A DNA stretch of 64,000 nucleotides from Paenibacillus crassostreae (lineage in GTDB: Bacteria > Bacillota > Bacilli > Paenibacillales > Paenibacillaceae): the NCBI RefSeq assembly GCF_001857945.1, contig NZ_CP017770.1:1054001-1118000 (forward strand), given 5' to 3'. A model generated the notes under the pieces. It saw only the letters and a program-made list of their open reading frames with translations. It searched no databases and had not been told where the DNA came from. The stretch's first letter is position 1, and each line of letters starts with the position of its first letter. The position numbers were made by a program, and so were the translations under genes. Below, piece after piece: positions 36,553-46,402 of this stretch.

Positions 36553-37668
36553 TTACATAAATTGAAATGGCTCTGTATTCACTTCAGACACATGTACTTT
36601 CGTCTCTACTTTTGCCTTTTGTAGCTTATCCCTCATCCAATCTGCGACTTTAGCTTTCATTATTTTCTCCGCGTTATGCCCTGGATCAATAATTGCAATA
36701 CCAGCCATTAATGCATCCTGTGCTGTATGATAGTCAATATCTCCTGTAACGAGGACATCTGCACCACGATATATAGATGGTGATACATATCTACTTCCAG
36801 ATCCTCCAAGGACAGCCGCTTTACGAATCGTACGATTCAGATCACCTACTACTCTCACATGATCCACTTGAAGATTCTTCTTAACAACCTCTACGAACTC
36901 AGACAACAGCATAGGTTTGTTCAACTTACCTACACGACCAAGTCCTAGAGTTCTACCTTTTAGATTCATTGCATATAGGTCATAAGCAACTTCCTCATAC
37001 GGATGAGCTTTCAACATAACCTGTATGACTTTACTCCGGATTCCCTGAGGAACAATCGTCTCAATCCGTATTTCTTCCACTCGTTCAATTTCCCCTAGTT
37101 TGCCGATAAAGGGTTCCGTACCCTCTAACGGCATAAAGGTTCCATATCCTTCAATATTAAAGCTGCAATGACTGTAGTCTCCGATCATACCTGCCCCTGC
37201 ACCAAGAATAGCATCTAGAACTTGTTGATGATGAGTCTTAGGCACGAATACGACCAATTTAGATAACTCCTCGGTATGAAGATCTTCTAGAGGAGATCCA
37301 TTCTCAATACCCAGTGCTTCAGCCATCCAATCATTCATACCACCTTCTGTTACATCCAGATTGGTGTGGCTGATATAGACCGCTATGTCATGCTTGATTA
37401 ACTTCTCATATAATTTGCCCATAGGCGTATCTGTCTGTAATTGCTTCAAGGGTCTAAAAATAATGGCATGATGCGCAATGATCAGATCGACTTGGAGCTT
37501 AATCGCTTCCTCAATCACATCATCATTTATATCTAATGCAATGAGAACATTGTGAATTTCCTTCTGCAACGTTCCCAGCTGGAGTCCAATTTTGTCATCA
37601 GGCATAGCTACATGCTTGGGGGCTAATTGTTCCATGTATTGTATTACAGTTTGTCCTTTTGCAAACAT
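36553..37668 (-). CDS. Nif3-like dinuclear metal centre protein (YqfO)
   Basis: A 371-residue member of the NIF3/YqfO family, toroid-forming proteins with two metal ions of uncertain enzymatic role (GTP cyclohydrolase 1 type 2-like). The N-terminal metal site shows as LIIAHHAIIFRPLK and YISHTNLDVTEGGMND; a PII-like inserted domain lies in the middle (about 130-230), characteristic of the longer Gram-positive form; the C-terminal metal residues are in VTGDIDYHTAQDA and DPGHNAEK. It begins 25 bases inside the end of trmK, so the pair is translationally coupled, as in B. subtilis yqfN-yqfO. Confidence 0.92.
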   Translation of the reverse strand: MFAKGQTVIQYMEQLAPKHVAMPDDKIGLQLGTLQKEIHNVLIALDINDDVIEEAIKLQVDLIIAHHAIIFRPLKQLQTDTPMGKLYEKLIKHDIAVYISHTNLDVTEGGMNDWMAEALGIENGSPLEDLHTEELSKLVVFVPKTHHQQVLDAILGAGAGMIGDYSHCSFNIEGYGTFMPLEGTEPFIGKLGEIERVEEIRIETIVPQGIRSKVIQVMLKAHPYEEVAYDLYAMNLKGRTLGLGRVGKLNKPMLLSEFVEVVKKNLQVDHVRVVGDLNRTIRKAAVLGGSGSRYVSPSIYRGADVLVTGDIDYHTAQDALMAGIAIIDPGHNAEKIMKAKVADWMRDKLQKAKVETKVHVSEVNTEPFQFM

Positions 37669-38417
37669 GAGAGTACCTCCTTAATCTGCCGAATTTCTTG
37701 TGTAATAACTTCAGATTTCACCTCAGCCGAGGGTAAGGATGAAGTTGCTAAAGATTTCAATACTCGATCCAATTTATCAAGCTCTGACATCCATTTTGCT
37801 ATAAAGATTGGATTATTTCCCTTTAACAACCATGGTCCCAATCGGATCATCATATCTTGATCAACCTTCACTGACCCCTTACTATTGTTCAAGAAATACT
37901 CTTTATATACGTCATCATTAGAGAGTAGCGTTTCTCCATTATTCTTGGGGACAGCCGTTAATATTTCATAGACTTTACGATCCTCTTCCATAATGTGCTC
38001 CGAAATTAATATCCAACGGTTATCTAATAACCAACGTCGAACTAGATCTTCCCCTACATTGGGTTGTAACACTAGCATCTTAACCCCTTGAAGCTTAGAT
38101 ATCCCTTGTTCCAATATACTGGAGATCAGTCCACCACCCATCCCGGCAATTGTGATTACATCCACTTCACCGGGTTCTATAACATTGAGCCCATCACCAA
38201 GTCTTACAGAAATCTTATCGATTAGTCCAGCTGACGCCACTTGTTTAGCAGCTGCATCCCGTGGCCCAGGATTAACTTCTCCAGCTATTGCACTTAACAC
38301 CTTTCCCTTTTGAACTGCTGCTACCGGCAACATAGCGTGATCCGACCCTATATCTGCCATCGTACTTCCATCTGGAATTTGCTCCATAATATACTGCAAT
38401 CTTTTTGATAATTTCAT
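37644..38417 (-). CDS. trmK: tRNA (adenine(22)-N1)-methyltransferase TrmK
   Basis: SAM-dependent methylation of A22 in the tRNA D loop. The SAM-binding start is MADIGSDHAMLPVAAVQ (about 21-37), then VITIAGMGGGLI and LVLQPN. The C-terminal coiled-coil region typical of TrmK follows (about 195-257). I place the start at the ATG at 38417, which overlaps the upstream stop codon as ATGA; an ATG at 38438 has no ribosome site. It follows a membrane protein gene and precedes nif3 in the order trmK-nif3 known from bacilli. Confidence 0.92.
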   Translation of the reverse strand: MKLSKRLQYIMEQIPDGSTMADIGSDHAMLPVAAVQKGKVLSAIAGEVNPGPRDAAAKQVASAGLIDKISVRLGDGLNVIEPGEVDVITIAGMGGGLISSILEQGISKLQGVKMLVLQPNVGEDLVRRWLLDNRWILISEHIMEEDRKVYEILTAVPKNNGETLLSNDDVYKEYFLNNSKGSVKVDQDMMIRLGPWLLKGNNPIFIAKWMSELDKLDRVLKSLATSSLPSAEVKSEVITQEIRQIKEVLSCLQKDKL

Positions 38418-39235
38418 GACGACACCCACACAATCCATTTTTTTCTAAATATAAACAACAGGAACAAAGCGACAGCGAGTTTAAATACACAAAGTAATAC
38501 TATATCAGATGGCATTTGATGCCTCAGTAGAATAAGGTCAATTTCAGGCATAAACCAAATACTCAATCCTACACTGAAATATACTTGTGATAACATCTTC
38601 TTATATTTATGTAACAACCCGCTTAACCCTATGAACAGTAAGACAAGTGGAATCCATAATGCTTGCAACTCCCCCCATGAAATAGCTGGAAGCTGCCGAA
38701 CGAAGACCACGGCATACAGTAGAAGCCATCCACCTATACCACAATAATGTAGTATCCCTATTCTTAAAATATACCCTATTAAGAGCCATATCAACCCACA
38801 AGAAGTAACCAACACCATTGACCATAATTCCTCATACATAGAGTGAAGAGCTATTATCCATACGCCAAGAACAAGCATCAACAGACTTCCAGCTCCAGCT
38901 AGTATCAGACTGATCATTCGAGATCTATTGTTATATATACCTGCGAATAAGTAACAAACTACGACCATAATCACCAAGGTTGCTATTTGCAATGATAAGG
39001 AAAAAGAGCTAAAATAAAAACCAATAAAACAAATGAAGGAAATAATTCCAAAAGCAAGAAACCAAGGTTTGCTATTTCCATTTCGCAATGTTGCCAACGT
39101 TAATGAGTGTGATTTCATATTCTTTGGTTCTTGATATAAATTACTAAGAAAGTCACAATATTGGTCTGGTAAAAGTCGACTTTGACGCCAATGCTCGATC
39201 TCATCTATTATGATCTTTTTTCTTTCTTGCTTCAT
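38414..39235 (-). CDS. DUF2157-like multi-pass membrane protein
   Basis: A 273-residue protein. The soluble N terminus (KKIIIDEIEHWRQSRLLPDQYCDFLSNLY) resembles the start of DUF2157 proteins, and seven or eight membrane helices follow. Function unknown. The ATG at 39235 has GGGG seven bases upstream; the frame also opens at 39286. Its stop overlaps the trmK start by ATGA, so it is translated with trmK and nif3, which is unusual for this operon. The sigA terminator lies 100-150 bases upstream. Confidence 0.65.
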   Translation of the reverse strand: MKQERKKIIIDEIEHWRQSRLLPDQYCDFLSNLYQEPKNMKSHSLTLATLRNGNSKPWFLAFGIISFICFIGFYFSSFSLSLQIATLVIMVVVCYLFAGIYNNRSRMISLILAGAGSLLMLVLGVWIIALHSMYEELWSMVLVTSCGLIWLLIGYILRIGILHYCGIGGWLLLYAVVFVRQLPAISWGELQALWIPLVLLFIGLSGLLHKYKKMLSQVYFSVGLSIWFMPEIDLILLRHQMPSDIVLLCVFKLAVALFLLFIFRKKWIVWVSS

Positions 39236-39342
39236 AGACTTGCCCCGTTTCTGACCAGTAAATACATGAAACACTATTACTTCCAACGAAGTATAGGAAT
39301 AGCTTTAGAATGTTTCCACATGGTGTTAGACAAGGATCTCGT

Positions 39343-39384
39343 AAAAAAAGGACCTTGCTGAGCCAAATAAGCTACAGAAGGTCC
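39343..39384 (-). terminator. Terminator after sigA
   Basis: On the minus strand GGACCTT and AAGGTCC enclose an inner CTG/CAG-TAGC/GCT stem and run into seven T. It closes the yaiI-dnaG-sigA operon. Confidence 0.88.
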
Positions 39385-39395
39385 AATCAACCGTT

Positions 39396-40532
39396 TTATT
39401 CCAGAAAGTCCTTCAGCCTTTTACTACGACTTGGATGGCGTAATTTACGAAGTGCCTTGGCTTCGATCTGACGAATCCGTTCACGAGTTACACCGAAAAC
39501 TTTACCAACTTCTTCGAGTGTTCTTGTTCTACCATCGTCCAGGCCGAAACGCAACCGTAGGACATTCTCTTCCCGCTCTGTTAGAGTGTCTAGCACATCT
39601 TCTAATTGCTCTTTGAGAAGTTCATACGCAGCAGCATCGGCAGGCGCCAAAGCTTCCTGATCCTCTATGAAATCTCCAAGGTGAGAATCGTCTTCTTCAC
39701 CAATCGGTGTTTCAAGGGAAACCGGCTCTTGAGCAATCTTCATAATCTCACGAACCTTCTCAACACTTAATTCCATTTCAGCTGCAATTTCTTCTGGAGC
39801 TGGTTCACGTCCTAATTCTTGCAACAGTTGACGAGATACACGAATCAGTTTGTTAATGGTTTCCACCATATGAACTGGAATACGAATCGTCCGCGCTTGG
39901 TCAGCAATCGCGCGTGTAATAGCCTGGCGTATCCACCAAGTAGCATAAGTACTAAATTTAAAACCCTTTCCGTGATCGAACTTCTCTACGGCTTTGATAA
40001 GTCCCATGTTTCCTTCTTGAATCAAATCAAGAAAGAGCATCCCCCGTCCAACATACCGCTTCGCTATACTGACTACAAGCCGCAGGTTAGCTTCTGCTAG
40101 ACGTCTCTTAGCTTCTTCATCACCGTTCTCAATACGTTTAGCTAATTGGACTTCATCTTCAGCTGACAATAACTGAACACGTCCAATTTCCTTTAAGTAC
40201 ATGCGAACTGGATCATTGATCTTAATCCCCGGAGGTAACGATAGATCATCTACAAAGTGAATTTCTTCCCCATGTTGTTCTTCAGAGTCATCATTAGGAC
40301 GTAAACTATTTGATTCCTCTTCATCATTCTCATTAACCACTTCAATCTCTAGATCACTCAAATGTTCATAGAATTCTTCCATTTGCTCCGGATCTTGGTC
40401 AAAGGGTGATAATTTCTCCATAATCTCTTTCATATTCAACGTCGATCTTTTTTTACCTTGTTCAACCAATTGATCTTTTACTTGATCAAGTGTCAATTCT
40501 GTCTCTATTTCAGTACGTTGATCATTCGCCAT
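39396..40532 (-). CDS. sigA: RNA polymerase primary sigma factor SigA (RpoD)
   Basis: The housekeeping sigma factor (378 residues). A short acidic region 1.1 is followed by region 1.2 ([17 protein letters not shown]), region 2 with the core- and -10-binding block [21 protein letters not shown], region 3, and region 4 with the -35-binding helix-turn-helix [26 protein letters not shown]. It matches the many TTGACA/TATAAT promoters seen in this window. The ATG follows GGAGGGAG. dnaG-sigA order is the classic Gram-positive macromolecular synthesis operon. Confidence 0.97.
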   Translation of the reverse strand: MANDQRTEIETELTLDQVKDQLVEQGKKRSTLNMKEIMEKLSPFDQDPEQMEEFYEHLSDLEIEVVNENDEEESNSLRPNDDSEEQHGEEIHFVDDLSLPPGIKINDPVRMYLKEIGRVQLLSAEDEVQLAKRIENGDEEAKRRLAEANLRLVVSIAKRYVGRGMLFLDLIQEGNMGLIKAVEKFDHGKGFKFSTYATWWIRQAITRAIADQARTIRIPVHMVETINKLIRVSRQLLQELGREPAPEEIAAEMELSVEKVREIMKIAQEPVSLETPIGEEDDSHLGDFIEDQEALAPADAAAYELLKEQLEDVLDTLTEREENVLRLRFGLDDGRTRTLEEVGKVFGVTRERIRQIEAKALRKLRHPSRSKRLKDFLE

Positions 40533-40578
40533 AATTCGACTCCCTCCTCCCTAGAAACAATCAAACCATAACGATCAT

Positions 40579-42399
40579 TCACTGTCTCTCTAGGGCTATA
40601 ATCTCACTTGCTATTTGTGCCGCACGTAAAAAATCACCTGAACGTTCTGCGCTTATCATCTCTTCTTTTTTCAGTTCTATTTGTAGTTGCTGTGGGACTT
40701 TATGAATTTCTCGAATGTAATCATCCAGAACCTGAACATTCCATTCTTGGGGTGTATCCATCATGGAGATAGAACTTAATGTTTTCTCTAATCGATCATC
40801 ATGAAGGGATGAAATAAACCGACTTATATCCGGGTGTTTACCCTGTGCATAATAGGCATATAGATAAGCAGCTATAGCTGCATGATCATCAATATTAAAA
40901 GCCTCTCCGAGCCGTTCACCTACATATTGTGCAACTTCAACATCTTGGAGCATAAGTGATAAAAGTCGACGCTCCGCAGTATGGTATGCGGGTAGTAAAG
41001 TTGGAGCAGAAACCTTCTCTTTTTTATGCCTACCATTATTCCACCCAAGTTCAAAATTATCCCCATCTGATATGTTTTTTTGCATTGTCTGGCGAATCAG
41101 ATTGCAATCTTGCTTGAGACTTTCGTAAGAGAGTTGGTGTTCTGATGATAATTCCCTCAGATACACTTCCCTTTCTGTCGAAGATGGTAGAGCTGCGATA
41201 ATCGGAAGGACTTCCTTCATATAAGCGATTTTCCCATCTTCTTCTAGCAGTATATGGTTTTTTTTCAGATATATAAGTTTAAATTTTGTAGTTGATACAG
41301 CACCGTCAATTATTTGACTCATAAATCTTTCCGAACCATATTTACGTACGAAATCATCAGGATCAAGCCCATCACTTAACACTGCAATTCTAATCCTTAT
41401 TCCCGCACTCTCAAGCAATGGAATATTCTTCATTGCTGACGATTGTCCAGCTCGGTCACCATCGAAACATATCAATATTTCATCGGCCATCGTTTTCATC
41501 ATCGCAATATGACCTTCCGTTAAGGAAGTACCCATCGTTGCCACACCGTTGTGTACCCCTGCTTCCCATGCTGCAATAACATCTCCATAACCTTCAAAGA
41601 GGACGATTTGCCGTAATTTACGTATAGCACTTTTAGCCTGGTGTAGATTGTACAATGTTCGACTCTTGTTAAATAGCTTACTTTCAGGTGAGTTCAGATA
41701 TTTTGGCTGTGCATCTCCGAGCACTCGACCAGCAAATGCAATAACTCGTCCATTCTTATCGTTGATTGGAAAAATGACTCGATCACGAAAACGATCAATA
41801 TAACCAGTGCCATCACTACGAGGGGATAATAATCCACCCTTCTCCATTTCCTCAAGATCAAAAGAACGTTTAGTTAGAAACTGCACCAAAGTATTCCATG
41901 AATCAGGTGCATAACCCATTTGGAATTGATCAATCGTCTTGTCATTAAATCCCCGCGAACGTAAATAATCCATTGCGGGTTTACCATGTTCCGTATTCTT
42001 AAGCAAATAATGAAAAAATTTGGATGACCATTCGTATGCTTGTAACAGTCTCTCTCTCTCTGGGTTAACTGAGATAACTGCTGACCCTTGTACTTCCGGC
42101 ATCTCAATATTACTTTCTTCTGCCATGACCTTAACAGCTTCAGGGAAGGATAGTCCTTCGATTTCCATCGTGAATTTGATGGCATTTCCACCTTTGCCGC
42201 AACCATAGCAATAGAAAATTTGTTTTTCCGGTGTTACAGTAAATGACGGAGTTTTCTCGGAATGAAACGGACATAACCCCTTCATATACTTGCCTTGCTT
42301 CGTAAGATGAACGTATTTACCAACTGTATCGACGATATCATTGTGCTCCAATACGGAGTCGATCACTTTTTCCGGAATGTTTCCTTGTCCGGCACTCAT
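40579..42399 (-). CDS. dnaG: DNA primase DnaG
   Basis: Makes RNA primers for replication forks and Okazaki fragments. The N-terminal CHC2 zinc finger has Cys43, His46, Cys64 and Cys67 (CPFH...CYGC). The TOPRIM catalytic part includes FEGYGDVIAAW and ICFDGDRAG. The last 150 residues form the DnaB-binding domain. 606 residues from the ATG at 42399, which has AAGGTGG five bases upstream; the open frame begins 27 bases earlier with GTG. Spacing to sigA is 46 bases without terminator. Confidence 0.95.
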   Translation of the reverse strand: MSAGQGNIPEKVIDSVLEHNDIVDTVGKYVHLTKQGKYMKGLCPFHSEKTPSFTVTPEKQIFYCYGCGKGGNAIKFTMEIEGLSFPEAVKVMAEESNIEMPEVQGSAVISVNPERERLLQAYEWSSKFFHYLLKNTEHGKPAMDYLRSRGFNDKTIDQFQMGYAPDSWNTLVQFLTKRSFDLEEMEKGGLLSPRSDGTGYIDRFRDRVIFPINDKNGRVIAFAGRVLGDAQPKYLNSPESKLFNKSRTLYNLHQAKSAIRKLRQIVLFEGYGDVIAAWEAGVHNGVATMGTSLTEGHIAMMKTMADEILICFDGDRAGQSSAMKNIPLLESAGIRIRIAVLSDGLDPDDFVRKYGSERFMSQIIDGAVSTTKFKLIYLKKNHILLEEDGKIAYMKEVLPIIAALPSSTEREVYLRELSSEHQLSYESLKQDCNLIRQTMQKNISDGDNFELGWNNGRHKKEKVSAPTLLPAYHTAERRLLSLMLQDVEVAQYVGERLGEAFNIDDHAAIAAYLYAYYAQGKHPDISRFISSLHDDRLEKTLSSISMMDTPQEWNVQVLDDYIREIHKVPQQLQIELKKEEMISAERSGDFLRAAQIASEIIALERQ

Positions 42400-42440
42400 C
42401 TTTACCACCTTCATCTCTTTTAGCACGTAAATATTATTCG

Positions 42441-42914
42441 CTATGGTTGGACGTTCTCCTGCAAACCTTCTAAAATTCTTGTCAAATTGTGTTGAAAAAA
42501 AATCTTGTCTTCTGCTGTAATTGGTTTAGGCCCTTTAGAATGTTTACCCATTCTCCTAGCCTTCGCCTGATGATGCCTACGATCTAACATTAATTCAATA
42601 TCATGATCCCCATATTGTAATCCACGGTTTGAGATAGCATAACAACCTTTAGCTAAAGCAAGTGCTGCTAGACCATAATCTTGCGTTACTACAACATCTC
42701 CACGACTAATGTGATTAGCAATGTAAATATCCGCACTCTGATCACTGCGGTCAACTTGTACAGCAGTAACACCCTCTTCTTCTCGAATGAAATGATCATA
42801 AGATGAGACCATAATAACGGGAATAGAAAAACGGCGTGCAGTAACAGCAATTTCTTGTTTAACAGGACAAGCATCTCCATCGACGACAATGTGACATTTT
42901 ATCTTAGCAGTCAG
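42441..42914 (-). CDS. YaiI/YqxD family protein (DUF188)
   Basis: A small protein of the YaiI/YqxD family, with a PIN-like, possibly nuclease fold: IVVDGDACPVKQEIAV at the N terminus, DQSADIYIANHISRGDVVVTQDYGLAALAL, and RMGKHSKGPKP. Function is unproven. No ATG/GTG/TTG with a ribosome site fits: the frame opens at a TTG at 42935 without one, while AGGTGAT stands seven bases before a CTG at 42914 that gives MTAKIKCHIVVDGDACP. I therefore favour CTG (157 residues). It is the first gene before dnaG, as in B. subtilis yqxD-dnaG-sigA. Confidence 0.85.
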   Translation of the reverse strand: MTAKIKCHIVVDGDACPVKQEIAVTARRFSIPVIMVSSYDHFIREEEGVTAVQVDRSDQSADIYIANHISRGDVVVTQDYGLAALALAKGCYAISNRGLQYGDHDIELMLDRRHHQAKARRMGKHSKGPKPITAEDKIFFQHNLTRILEGLQENVQP

Positions 42915-43024
42915 AATATCACCTATTCTACCCAAAATTTAATTCTTAAATAGTATATACGCGTTGTTATAGCAAAAATCCTTCTTAGTAACCACTTGTA
43001 AATAATTTCTAGTTCTAAAAGAGC

Positions 43025-43076
43025 TATATACGGAACATATCCTTCTACTCTTGAGTAAAAGGTTGTTCCGTATATA
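43025..43076 (-). terminator. Long hairpin terminator after glyS
   Basis: TATATACGGAACA and TGTTCCGTATATA are perfectly complementary (13 pairs) and enclose a second imperfect hairpin (ACCTTTTACT against AGTAGAAGG). On the minus strand CTCTTTTAG follows, so the U-tract is short, but position after glyS fits termination. Confidence 0.75.
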
Positions 43077-43096
43077 TTTACCCAATTATATGATCA

Positions 43097-45172
43097 TTAC
43101 CACACTATTTTTGTGAAGTCCGCAAATTTTTTAAGATCTTGATCTATCGCAGCAAGAAGTGCTAAACGATTGTTTCTGATTTGTTCATCTTCTGCCATAA
43201 CCATGACAGTGTCGAAGAATGTGGTAATTTCATTGCGGATTTCTCCTAACAACTGCAATGACTTAGAACCATCTCTAAGTTCTAATGCATCTTGATAAGC
43301 TGCCACAATTGATTTCCAAGCTGTATATAACTCTTTCTCCCCTACCTCTTGGAAAAGAGACTCGTTAATCATCTGTTGCTCAGCTTTACTTCCAAGATTA
43401 CTAACACGGTTAAATGACTCTACTGTCGTCTTGAAATCTTGCTGATTGCTCACTGCGTCCATTAGTGCTTCACCTCGTGAGACTACGGAAGCTATATCAT
43501 CGAAATCCGCTGTAATGACGGCATCTACTACATCATAACGTAAATTTTCCGAAAGAATCTTTTTCACGCGGAGTTCAAAGAACTCAATAACTGCTTTACG
43601 TATTTCATCAGAAGAAAGTTTCAATTTACGGAGACTCTCATGAACATCAAGCGCGATGTTTATTAGTTCCGATAATGTTATAGGCAGCTTTTGGGCAAGC
43701 ATAATTTGAACAATCCCTTGTGCTTGACGACGTAAAGCATATGGATCTTGTGATCCAGTTGGATTAATCCCAATCGAGAAACACCCAATAATTGTATCGA
43801 TTTTGTCAGCAATACTAACGATAGAACCTACTAGAGTTGCTGGCGTATCATCTCCGGCGAATCGAGGTTGATAATGTTGGAATACTGCCTTAGCAACATC
43901 TTCTTTCTCACCAGCTCTACGCGCATAATCTTCACCCATCACGCCTTGTAATTCAGGGAATTCATAGACCATTTGCGTGACTAGATCGAATTTACAGATT
44001 TCAGCGGCACGGCTAATGGAATCTTCATTATCCTGAGATACCTGTAATTTAGAAGACAATCCATCAGCAATACGACGGATACGACGAACTTTATCTGCAA
44101 TCGTACCTAGCTCATCATGGAATACGATATTTTCAAGCTTCATCAAGGCATCCTTAATATGAAGCTTCTGATCTTCTTTGTAGAAGAAATCCGCATCAGA
44201 CAAACGAGCCCGTAGTACCTTTTCATTACCTTTCGAAATCACATCCAAGGATGTATTATTCCCATTACGTACGGTTACAAAGAATGGTAGCAATTGATCT
44301 TGTTCATTCAATACTGGGAAATAACGTTGATGCTCCCTCATTGAAGTAATCAACACTTCTTGTGGGATTTCTAGAAATGTAGGTTCAAAGGTTCCAAATA
44401 ATACAGTAGGTGTCTCGACTAGGAATAAAACTTCTTCTAGAAGTTCATCTTTTACGGCAATTTTCCATTGCTTCTCATTAGCAAGTGCCTCTATCTGATT
44501 TACTATCATCTCTTTACGCTCATCAATATCGGCAATAACAGACTGATTACGAAGAATCTCTAAATATACTGAAGGATCTGATACTACTGCTTCATCACCT
44601 AAGAATCGATGACCACGTGTTATATTCCCAGATTTCACTCCTGTTATTTCCATGTCTATCACTTCATTACCGAATAACGCTATCATCCAACGTATAGGTC
44701 TAACAAATTTAAATTCGTAGTTACTCCAACGCATATTTTTAGGAAATGTCATCGAAGATAAGATACTTAATAAGGCATCCGCTAGAATACTTGAAGTTTC
44801 CACACCTAAACTACTCTTCGTCACATAGATATATTCAACCCCATTAAGCTCTTGAAAAGTAAATTGTTCAGGATCAACTCCTTGACTTCGAGCAAAACCT
44901 AAAGCTGCTTTACTCCATTCACCATTAGCATCTTTAGCTATTTTACGGGAAGGTCCTTTTACTACTTCTTCAATATCTTCTTGTTTCTCAGACACATCTT
45001 CAACTAAAACGGCTAACCGACGTGGTGTTGCATAAGCATGTACTGAACCATGCGATATTCTCGATTGATCCAACCAATTCATCATACGTTCCTTTAACTG
45101 ATCTACAGCAGAACGAATGAATCGTGCAGGTATTTCTTCTAATCCAATTTCAAATAATAGCTCTTTAGTCAC
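43097..45172 (-). CDS. glyS: Glycyl-tRNA synthetase beta subunit
   Basis: Beta subunit (691 residues) of the alpha2beta2 glycyl-tRNA synthetase; it binds tRNA-Gly. Landmarks: [18 protein letters not shown] at the start, [15 protein letters not shown], and REHQRYFPV; the anticodon-binding DALR-like region is C-terminal. The start is GTG at 45172 with AAAGGAG nine bases before it, lying inside the end of glyQ (8-base overlap), so both subunits are made at equal rates. Controlled by the glycine T-box upstream of glyQ. Confidence 0.96.
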   Translation of the reverse strand: MTKELLFEIGLEEIPARFIRSAVDQLKERMMNWLDQSRISHGSVHAYATPRRLAVLVEDVSEKQEDIEEVVKGPSRKIAKDANGEWSKAALGFARSQGVDPEQFTFQELNGVEYIYVTKSSLGVETSSILADALLSILSSMTFPKNMRWSNYEFKFVRPIRWMIALFGNEVIDMEITGVKSGNITRGHRFLGDEAVVSDPSVYLEILRNQSVIADIDERKEMIVNQIEALANEKQWKIAVKDELLEEVLFLVETPTVLFGTFEPTFLEIPQEVLITSMREHQRYFPVLNEQDQLLPFFVTVRNGNNTSLDVISKGNEKVLRARLSDADFFYKEDQKLHIKDALMKLENIVFHDELGTIADKVRRIRRIADGLSSKLQVSQDNEDSISRAAEICKFDLVTQMVYEFPELQGVMGEDYARRAGEKEDVAKAVFQHYQPRFAGDDTPATLVGSIVSIADKIDTIIGCFSIGINPTGSQDPYALRRQAQGIVQIMLAQKLPITLSELINIALDVHESLRKLKLSSDEIRKAVIEFFELRVKKILSENLRYDVVDAVITADFDDIASVVSRGEALMDAVSNQQDFKTTVESFNRVSNLGSKAEQQMINESLFQEVGEKELYTAWKSIVAAYQDALELRDGSKSLQLLGEIRNEITTFFDTVMVMAEDEQIRNNRLALLAAIDQDLKKFADFTKIVW

Positions 45173-46052
45173 GGTTATCGTCTCCTTTCTTACAGAGTGG
45201 GAAGCCTAGTCTTTCACGTTCTTCTAAATACGTAGCAGCCACTTGGCGTGCCAAGTTTCTAACACGCATAATATAACCTGTACGTTCAGTTACACTTATC
45301 GCTCCACGTGCATCAAGCAGGTTAAATGTATGTGAGCATTTCAGTACATAATCATAAGCTGGGAACACCAAATTTTGCTCCATTGCCTTATTAGCTTCTT
45401 CTTCGTACATATTAAATAAAGTGAATAACATTTGGACATTAGACACTTCAAATGTGTATTTAGAATGTTCAAATTCTGCTTGATGGAATACATCTCCATA
45501 CGTAATTCCGTTGACCCATTCAAGATCAAAAACATTCTCTTTATCCTGAATATAAGAAGCGAGTCGCTCCATACCATATGTAATTTCCACAGCGACCGGA
45601 CTTGCATCAATACCTCCAACTTGTTGGAAGTACGTAAACTGCGTAACCTCCATACCATCAAGCCACACTTCCCAACCAAGACCCCATGCTCCTAAAGTTG
45701 GTGCTTCCCAGTTGTCTTCCACGAATCTAATATCATGCAGTAAAGGATCAATACCCAATCGACGTAAGCTTTCCAAATAAATTTCTTGAATATTATCAGG
45801 TGATGGTTTTAGAATAACTTGGAACTGATGATGCTGGTAAAGTCGGTTAGGATTCTCCCCATAACGACCATCCGCAGGGCGACGTGAAGGCTCTACATAG
45901 GCTACATTCCATGGTTCTGGACCAATAGAATGTAAATAAGTCATAGGGTTCATCGTACCCGCACCTTTTTCGGTATCATATGGCTGGACAATAATACAAT
46001 TCTGATCAGCCCAGAACTGCTGTAGCGTAAGAATCATCTGTTGAAAATTCAT
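45165..46052 (-). CDS. glyQ: Glycyl-tRNA synthetase alpha subunit
   Basis: Catalytic subunit (295 residues) that activates glycine and charges tRNA-Gly together with GlyS. Conserved blocks: [54 protein letters not shown], and [19 protein letters not shown] with the class II catalytic residues. The ATG follows GAAAGGAG. Expression depends on a T-box leader, so transcription rises when tRNA-Gly is uncharged. Confidence 0.97.
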   Translation of the reverse strand: MNFQQMILTLQQFWADQNCIIVQPYDTEKGAGTMNPMTYLHSIGPEPWNVAYVEPSRRPADGRYGENPNRLYQHHQFQVILKPSPDNIQEIYLESLRRLGIDPLLHDIRFVEDNWEAPTLGAWGLGWEVWLDGMEVTQFTYFQQVGGIDASPVAVEITYGMERLASYIQDKENVFDLEWVNGITYGDVFHQAEFEHSKYTFEVSNVQMLFTLFNMYEEEANKAMEQNLVFPAYDYVLKCSHTFNLLDARGAISVTERTGYIMRVRNLARQVAATYLEERERLGFPLCKKGDDNRD

Positions 46053-46112
46053 TTTGCCTCGCTCCTTTCAAATTCCCACTAATTTCACAATCATTCATCA
46101 GATCTGAACAGC

Positions 46113-46366
46113 AAAAAACCCTCGTGCCTACGTCTGCTGTACAGACATAGGGACGAGAGTTTATATTCCCGCGGTTCCACCCTACTTGATTGCGCTGTTA
46201 AATCAAATACTTACAACACAATCCACTTTTATTATTCATTTCATGCTCCCGAGTTGCCAATTTACGATTTTCTTCCACTAGGCTTACACCGTCCCCAGCT
46301 CGCTGATCATTTCAGAGGAAATATCGTAATTATCTCGATCAATGCATGTTACTTTTCATTATAATC
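46113..46366 (-). promoter_or_regulatory. Glycine T-box leader of glyQS
   Basis: The minus-strand leader contains the T-box sequence AGGGTGGAACCGCGGG (46184-46169), which pairs with the tRNA acceptor end. Upstream is stem I with the typical AGCGAGCTGGGGACGGTG and TAAGCC apical segments; TTGGCAACTC offers GGC as the glycine specifier codon. The competing terminator is CTCTCGTCCCTATGTCTG pairing with CAGACGTAGGCACGAGGG, followed by TTTTTT (46159-46113). This is a transcription-attenuation T-box: uncharged tRNA-Gly stabilises the antiterminator. Confidence 0.95.
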
Positions 46367-46373
46367 TTAATAT

Positions 46374-46402
46374 ATACTAATGGATTTTGTAGCATTCGTC
46401 AA
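46374..46402 (-). promoter_or_regulatory. Promoter of glyQS, overlapping the recO stop codon
   Basis: TTGACG (46402-46397), 17-base spacer, TAGTAT (46379-46374). The -35 hexamer contains the TGA stop of recO. A second TATAAT further downstream (near 46358) lacks a -35 partner. Confidence 0.65.

Noticed and set aside
46353-46361. TATAAT as -10 of glyQS
   Set aside because: No -35 at 16-18 bases; TTGACG-N17-TAGTAT upstream is the better pair, and this TATAAT would fall inside the leader.
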